The notes under the pieces were generated by a model. The model did no database searches. It worked only from the letters and a program-made list of their open reading frames with translations, and was not told the origin of the DNA. A program made the position numbers and the translations under genes. Below, in pieces: positions 5,345-7,441 of a DNA stretch of 7,441 nucleotides. This stretch comes from Brevibacillus_D fluminis_A (GTDB lineage: Bacteria; Bacillota; Bacilli; Brevibacillales; Brevibacillaceae), in assembly GCF_052072235.1 (NCBI RefSeq), contig NZ_JBQGPY010000003.1:1-7441 (forward strand), given 5' to 3'. The stretch's first letter is position 1. Each line of letters opens with the position of its first letter.

Positions 5345-5841
5345 TCGAGGCGTTTACAGGTTTACCGGGACAAGGGAAAACGTATCTCATGACACGGTTG
5401 GCGATGAAGAAAATGCGGAAAGGCCGCAAGGTCTATGCGAATTACCCTCTGAAAGGCGCGGAAAGATGGACACAGGTCACGGAGCTTTTTAATGTGAGAG
5501 ACGCGGTCATTCTGATCGATGAGGCAGGTCTAGTAGCGCCAGCGGGATTCTGGAAGGATATTCCGTTCGAGGTTATGGCACATTGGCGTCAACACAGGCA
5601 CAAAGGCGTTGACCTATGGTATACCGCGCAAAGTTTGAAGGACGTTGCCGTGCCGCTTCGCCGGGTCACGCAGTTCGAAAACAAGGTGCAGAAGATGGGG
5701 CCGCTGATCTGGTGGAAGTGCATCAATCCGCAAACAAGTGATAGGTTTGCAGGCGGTTTTACGATCTTTGACCAAGCGGTAGCAGATGCATATGACTCTT
5801 GGGCAGATGACGTTGAAAAACAAGTGTTTTTGAAGGGGTGA
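5341..5841 (+). CDS. zot: Zot/pI-like phage assembly ATPase
   Basis: This 166-residue P-loop ATPase is expected to drive filament assembly and extrusion at the membrane, replacing the ssDNA-binding protein with coat protein. Walker A is GLPGQGKT (7-14) and Walker B is AVILIDEA (55-62, Asp60 and Glu61). HWRQHRHKGVDLWYTAQSLKDV (81-102) matches the conserved QHRHxG...TQ region of the Zot family, and PLRRVTQ (105-111) follows as usual. Ff pI is 348 residues with a membrane segment and an outer domain that meets the pIV secretin. Here only the ATPase domain is present, which fits a host without an outer membrane. GGAGGAAAAGG just upstream serves as ribosome site. Family assignment is firm. Confidence 0.92.
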   Translation: MIEAFTGLPGQGKTYLMTRLAMKKMRKGRKVYANYPLKGAERWTQVTELFNVRDAVILIDEAGLVAPAGFWKDIPFEVMAHWRQHRHKGVDLWYTAQSLKDVAVPLRRVTQFENKVQKMGPLIWWKCINPQTSDRFAGGFTIFDQAVADAYDSWADDVEKQVFLKG

Positions 5842-5845
5842 ACGG

Positions 5846-6028
5846 ATGCTGACACCGCGGGCTTCGATACTGCATCAGTTGGATATGGCGCGTATACAGG
5901 TGAAAAGTGGGCAGGTCCATATGGTTCTGTTTACGCTTAACCAGCTGGAAAGAGACTTGATCAAGAAGTTTGATCAAGAGCTTGGGATAAAGAAGTTGCC
6001 GACTTACTTGCACAAAGGAGGGATATAG
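5846..6028 (+). CDS. Small helical protein of unknown function
   Basis: This 60-residue protein starts 4 bases after the Zot stop, behind AAGGGGTGA (5833-5841). It is mildly basic and predicted helical, with no membrane segment: ASILHQLDMARIQVKSGQVH followed by FTLNQLERDLIKKFDQELGIKK. It is not recognised. It is the next-to-last gene of the long operon. It may be a regulator or an assembly helper; nothing in the sequence decides this. Confidence 0.6.
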   Translation: MLTPRASILHQLDMARIQVKSGQVHMVLFTLNQLERDLIKKFDQELGIKKLPTYLHKGGI

Positions 6029-6103
6029 ATGCTTTTGGAAGCTTTCCTGTGTCTTGCTGTTATTACTTTTCAAGCTATCGCTGAGGTTTTCCGGGTAGTT
6101 TGA
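6029..6103 (+). CDS. 24-residue membrane micropeptide
   Basis: ATG 6029 directly follows the TAG of the preceding gene and has a strong Shine-Dalgarno sequence, AAAGGAGGG (6014-6022), 6 bases upstream. The peptide MLLEAFLCLAVITFQAIAEV ends in FRVV and is almost all hydrophobic, so it probably spans the membrane. Its stop codon lies in the loop of the operon terminator. The strong ribosome site is the main reason to believe it is translated. Function is unknown. Confidence 0.5.
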   Translation: MLLEAFLCLAVITFQAIAEVFRVV

Positions 6104-6123
6104 CCGGGAAAGGAAAATTTTTT
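6087..6123 (+). terminator. Intrinsic terminator at the end of the virion operon
   Basis: TTTTCC (6087-6092) pairs with GGAAAA (6112-6117), followed by six T's (6118-6123). An alternative stem uses CCGG(G)T (6091-6096) with ACCGG (6103-6107). It separates the virion and assembly genes from the KfrA-like unit. Confidence 0.65.
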
Positions 6124-6130
6124 CGGAATT

Positions 6131-6206
6131 GTATCGTATCGTATTGTAATGTATCGTATTTTACTGTATAATAAAAATATGAAATACGAAATACAATACG
6201 ATACGA
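6131..6206 (+). promoter_or_regulatory. Symmetrical operator array for the KfrA-like protein
   Basis: TCGTATCGTATTGTA (6134-6148) is a perfect inverted repeat of 6192-6206, and TCGTATTT (6154-6161) of 6182-6189. The hexamer TCGTAT occurs at 6134, 6139 and 6154, and its complement ATACGA at 6184, 6196 and 6201, centred near 6170. The left half also reads as successive 5-base units (GTATC, GTATC, GTATT, GTAAT, GTATC, GTATT). The promoter lies in the middle, so binding would block it. Confidence 0.8.
6144..6172 (+). promoter_or_regulatory. Promoter of the KfrA-like gene
   Basis: TTGTAA (6144-6149) and a perfect TATAAT (6167-6172) are 17 bases apart, an excellent sigma-A-type promoter. It sits inside the inverted operator repeats, and the -10 is at the centre of symmetry. 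Confidence 0.8.
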
Positions 6207-6221
6207 AATGAGGATGAGAGC

Positions 6222-7124
6222 ATGGCAAGACCAGGTGTAGGACGTGAAGAGATTTTGGCGGCAGCGGAGGCTATTTTTGCGGAAGGTAAGGAGCCGACAC
6301 AGGTACTTGTGCGCGAGAGGCTCGGCGGTGGCAGTTTTACTACCATTAGCGCTGCGCTTAAAGACTGGAGGGCTGAGCGCAAGGCACCAGCTGCACCGAT
6401 CCGCGAGACGGCACCAGAGGCACTCACAGAGCTTGTAGACCGTGTGTCGGGTGAGATATGGGCACTGGCACAGCAGATCGCCAATGAGCGTCTAAAAACA
6501 GAGCGCGAGGCAATGGAGGCTGTCCGGCAACAGATGGAGCAGCAGCAGCAAGAGGCAGCTGCGTTCGCTGATCGTCTTGTTGAGGAGGTCGAGCAGCAGC
6601 GCAACAAGATCGAAGAGCTGCAAACGTCGTTGCTTGGTGAGCAGGGCCAAAAAAATTTACTGAGTGACTTGTTGCAGCAAGTGCGCATGGATGAGGCTGT
6701 AGCGACAGCGCGCAACGATGAGTTGCAGCGTAGTTTGGAAGTTGCACATCGGGATATTAACCGTTTCACTACGCAGATCGACGAGCTCACGGAGTCGAAC
6801 AGAGTGCAGCTTATGAGCATAGTAGAGTTGCAGACGCTTAACCAGTCTTTGCGCGATCAGCTTGACGAGGCTAAACGTGTCAGTGCAGCAGCTGCACAAG
6901 ACCATGAGCGTTTCCGTGTTGACGCATATCGCCAGCGTGACCAGGCCAATGAAGAGTTGTCGATCGCGCAGATCGAGCAGGCGCGTCTGTCTGGTCAGGT
7001 AGAGATATTGCGTGATCGGGTCGTTCAGCTCCAAGAAGAAAACAAGCAGCTTGCGGACAAGTTGGCAAAACCAGCAGCTCGCAAGCGCCAGCAGGACAAG
7101 TCAGGACAGTCAGAGCAGGTTTAA
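6222..7124 (+). CDS. KfrA-like DNA-binding coiled-coil protein
   Basis: This 300-residue protein has an N-terminal helix-turn-helix domain (about 1-55): MARPGVGREEILAAAEAIFA, then EGKEPTQVLVRERLGGGSFTT and ISAALKDWRAE. This is the recognisable pattern of plasmid KfrA N-terminal domains. The remainder (about 65-285) is one long alpha-helical coiled coil, rich in Glu, Gln and Leu, with a basic end (KPAARKRQQDK). KfrA proteins of broad-host plasmids such as RK2 bind and repress their own promoter and help plasmid stability. Here the operator array at 6131-6206 immediately upstream supports autoregulation. GAGG (6210-6213) before ATG 6222 may be the ribosome site. It is a separate unit from the virion operon, and such a gene on a filamentous phage is unexpected. 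Confidence 0.85.
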   Translation: MARPGVGREEILAAAEAIFAEGKEPTQVLVRERLGGGSFTTISAALKDWRAERKAPAAPIRETAPEALTELVDRVSGEIWALAQQIANERLKTEREAMEAVRQQMEQQQQEAAAFADRLVEEVEQQRNKIEELQTSLLGEQGQKNLLSDLLQQVRMDEAVATARNDELQRSLEVAHRDINRFTTQIDELTESNRVQLMSIVELQTLNQSLRDQLDEAKRVSAAAAQDHERFRVDAYRQRDQANEELSIAQIEQARLSGQVEILRDRVVQLQEENKQLADKLAKPAARKRQQDKSGQSEQV

Positions 7125-7165
7125 CAGCTTGCTCAATATGTAAAGTGGGATGCTGTGATCGGGGG

Positions 7166-7182
7166 CTGGGGTGGAACCCCAG
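7166..7182. repeat. Perfect hairpin, 7 bp stem
   Basis: CTGGGGT (7166-7172) pairs fully with ACCCCAG (7176-7182) around the loop GGA. No T run follows, so it is not a terminator for the preceding gene. GTATAGGGG follows directly, and CCCC (7177-7180) could instead pair with GGGG (7187-7190). Confidence 0.75.
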
Positions 7183-7205
7183 TATAGGGGAGTGCTTGCA
7201 CGAGC

Positions 7206-7275
7206 CGGTGCCGATTAATCTATCGATCGCTTAGCTGTTTGGTAGCTTCGCGGGTTGATAGTTTGGTTGGCACCG
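7206..7275. repeat. Long nested hairpin, candidate packaging signal or origin
   Basis: Four stems nest in order: CGGTGCC (7206-7212) with GGCACCG (7269-7275), CTATC (7220-7224) with GATAG (7257-7261), CGC (7228-7230) with GCG (7250-7252), and AGCT (7233-7236) with AGCT (7244-7247), around a loop GTTTGGT. Together they make an interrupted 70-base hairpin, similar in style to the packaging hairpin of Ff phages. Confidence 0.65.
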
Positions 7276-7307
7276 AAGTTGCGCTGCGCTCTAGGCGATT
7301 GTTTTGA

Positions 7308-7341
7308 CTTGATAGAGGCTAAATACATCAAGAGTATAGGG
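7308..7341. repeat. Hairpin followed by a second AGTATAGGG copy
   Basis: CTTGAT (7308-7313) pairs with ATCAAG (7327-7332). AGTATAGGG (7333-7341) follows at once, as it does just after the 7166-7182 hairpin (7181-7189). GAGGCT (7315-7320) can alternatively pair with AGCCTC (7377-7382), which excludes the first stem. Confidence 0.5.
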
Positions 7342-7394
7342 CAAAGGAAGCCATGTTGAAAATTGGTATAAAAAAAAGCCTCCGTCTGGTAATC

Positions 7395-7415
7395 TAGTAG
7401 TTGTCGATGCTACTA
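7395..7415. repeat. Hairpin shortly before rep
   Basis: TAGTAG (7395-7400) pairs fully with CTACTA (7410-7415) around a 9-base loop. It ends 11 bases before the rep ribosome site. It could be an origin element or affect rep translation. Confidence 0.45.
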
Positions 7416-7426
7416 AATTTAACCAT

Positions 7427-7432
7427 AAGGAG
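7427..7432 (+). promoter_or_regulatory. Ribosome binding site of rep across the circle join
   Basis: AAGGAG is followed by 9 bases to the window end, and base 1 is the rep ATG. The match only makes sense if the ends join, so it supports a circular genome. No convincing promoter for rep is visible; TATAAA at 7367-7372 lacks a properly spaced -35. Confidence 0.75.
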
Positions 7433-7441
7433 ACCTATCTC

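Larger units (their letters stand above)
7125..7441. other. Non-coding region, candidate origin and packaging region
   Basis: There is no gene in these 317 bases between the KfrA-like gene and rep (across the circle join). The region holds at least four hairpins (7166-7182, 7206-7275, 7308-7332, 7395-7415), a direct repeat AGTATAGGG (7181-7189 and 7333-7341) and the rep ribosome site. Filamentous phages keep their + and - origins and packaging hairpin in one such region. The assignment is by position and structure; no known nick sequence was identified. Confidence 0.7.

Noticed and set aside
6161..6820. 219-residue open frame on the reverse strand
   Set aside because: It is the reverse of the glutamine/glutamate-rich KfrA-like gene; its serine, cysteine and arginine-rich composition is typical of such a shadow.
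7119..7146. Possible dif-like XerCD attachment site (ATATGTAAAGT resembles the XerD arm)
   Set aside because: Nine of 11 bases fit the XerD-side arm of Bacillota dif, but the other arm does not fit, so chance is likely.
1..7441. CRISPR array, tRNA, insertion sequence or toxin gene
   Set aside because: None was seen. Zot here is the phage assembly ATPase; it lacks the C-terminal region from which the Vibrio toxin activity is described.

Overview
The window looks like the complete circular genome of a filamentous single-stranded DNA phage (Inoviridae-like), cut open exactly at the start codon of its replication initiator. This rests on four things. The rolling-circle Rep begins at base 1, and its ribosome binding site (AAGGAG, 7427-7432) sits at the other end of the window. 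There is a Zot/pI-type morphogenesis ATPase, a small major coat protein with signal peptide, one membrane segment and basic tail, and a run of tiny membrane proteins in the order typical of filamentous phages. Strong Shine-Dalgarno sites (AAAGGAGGTGA, AAAGGAGGG), moderate GC content and the absence of a secretin (pIV) gene point to a Bacillota (Gram-positive) host. The host genus cannot be named from the sequence. All genes lie on the + strand; the reverse strand shows no credible gene.

Layout: (1) Replication, 1-1806: Rep, a terminator, a 50-residue ribbon-helix-helix-like regulator with its own promoter and terminator, then a small OB-like putative ssDNA-binding protein (gpV role). (2) Virion proteins, 1809-5123: three very small membrane proteins (the last two resemble pVII/pIX in size and position), a 470-residue secreted adhesin (F5/8-like domain, FN3-like modules, proline linkers), the major coat protein, a second tip protein with one FN3-like domain and a C-terminal membrane anchor (pIII role), and an 82-residue pVI-like protein. 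(3) Assembly, 5123-5841: a membrane plus coiled-coil protein overlapping a short Zot ATPase that lacks its own membrane segment. (4) Two small ORFs, 5846-6103, ending in a terminator. (5) A separate unit, 6131-7124: a KfrA-like plasmid-type DNA-binding coiled-coil protein behind a promoter embedded in a highly symmetrical repeat array. (6) A 317-base non-coding region, 7125-7441, full of hairpins, the best candidate for replication origin and packaging signal.

Most unusual point: the adhesin ends in a near-copy of the major coat protein (28 of 34 residues identical by hand count). The reading frame then breaks, and the missing coat C-terminus (ILGIYIWRLLKKWLRAAK, then stop) is present in the -1 frame. 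This suggests a naturally displayed receptor-binding protein anchored in the filament by a coat domain, with a one-base deletion, a sequencing error or a frameshift at its end. Second, a strong intrinsic-terminator-like hairpin lies inside the 5' coding region of the gene after the coat gene, at the position of the central terminator of Ff phages. Third, a filamentous phage carrying a plasmid-type KfrA gene with its own operator and no recognisable integrase suggests plasmid-like persistence.
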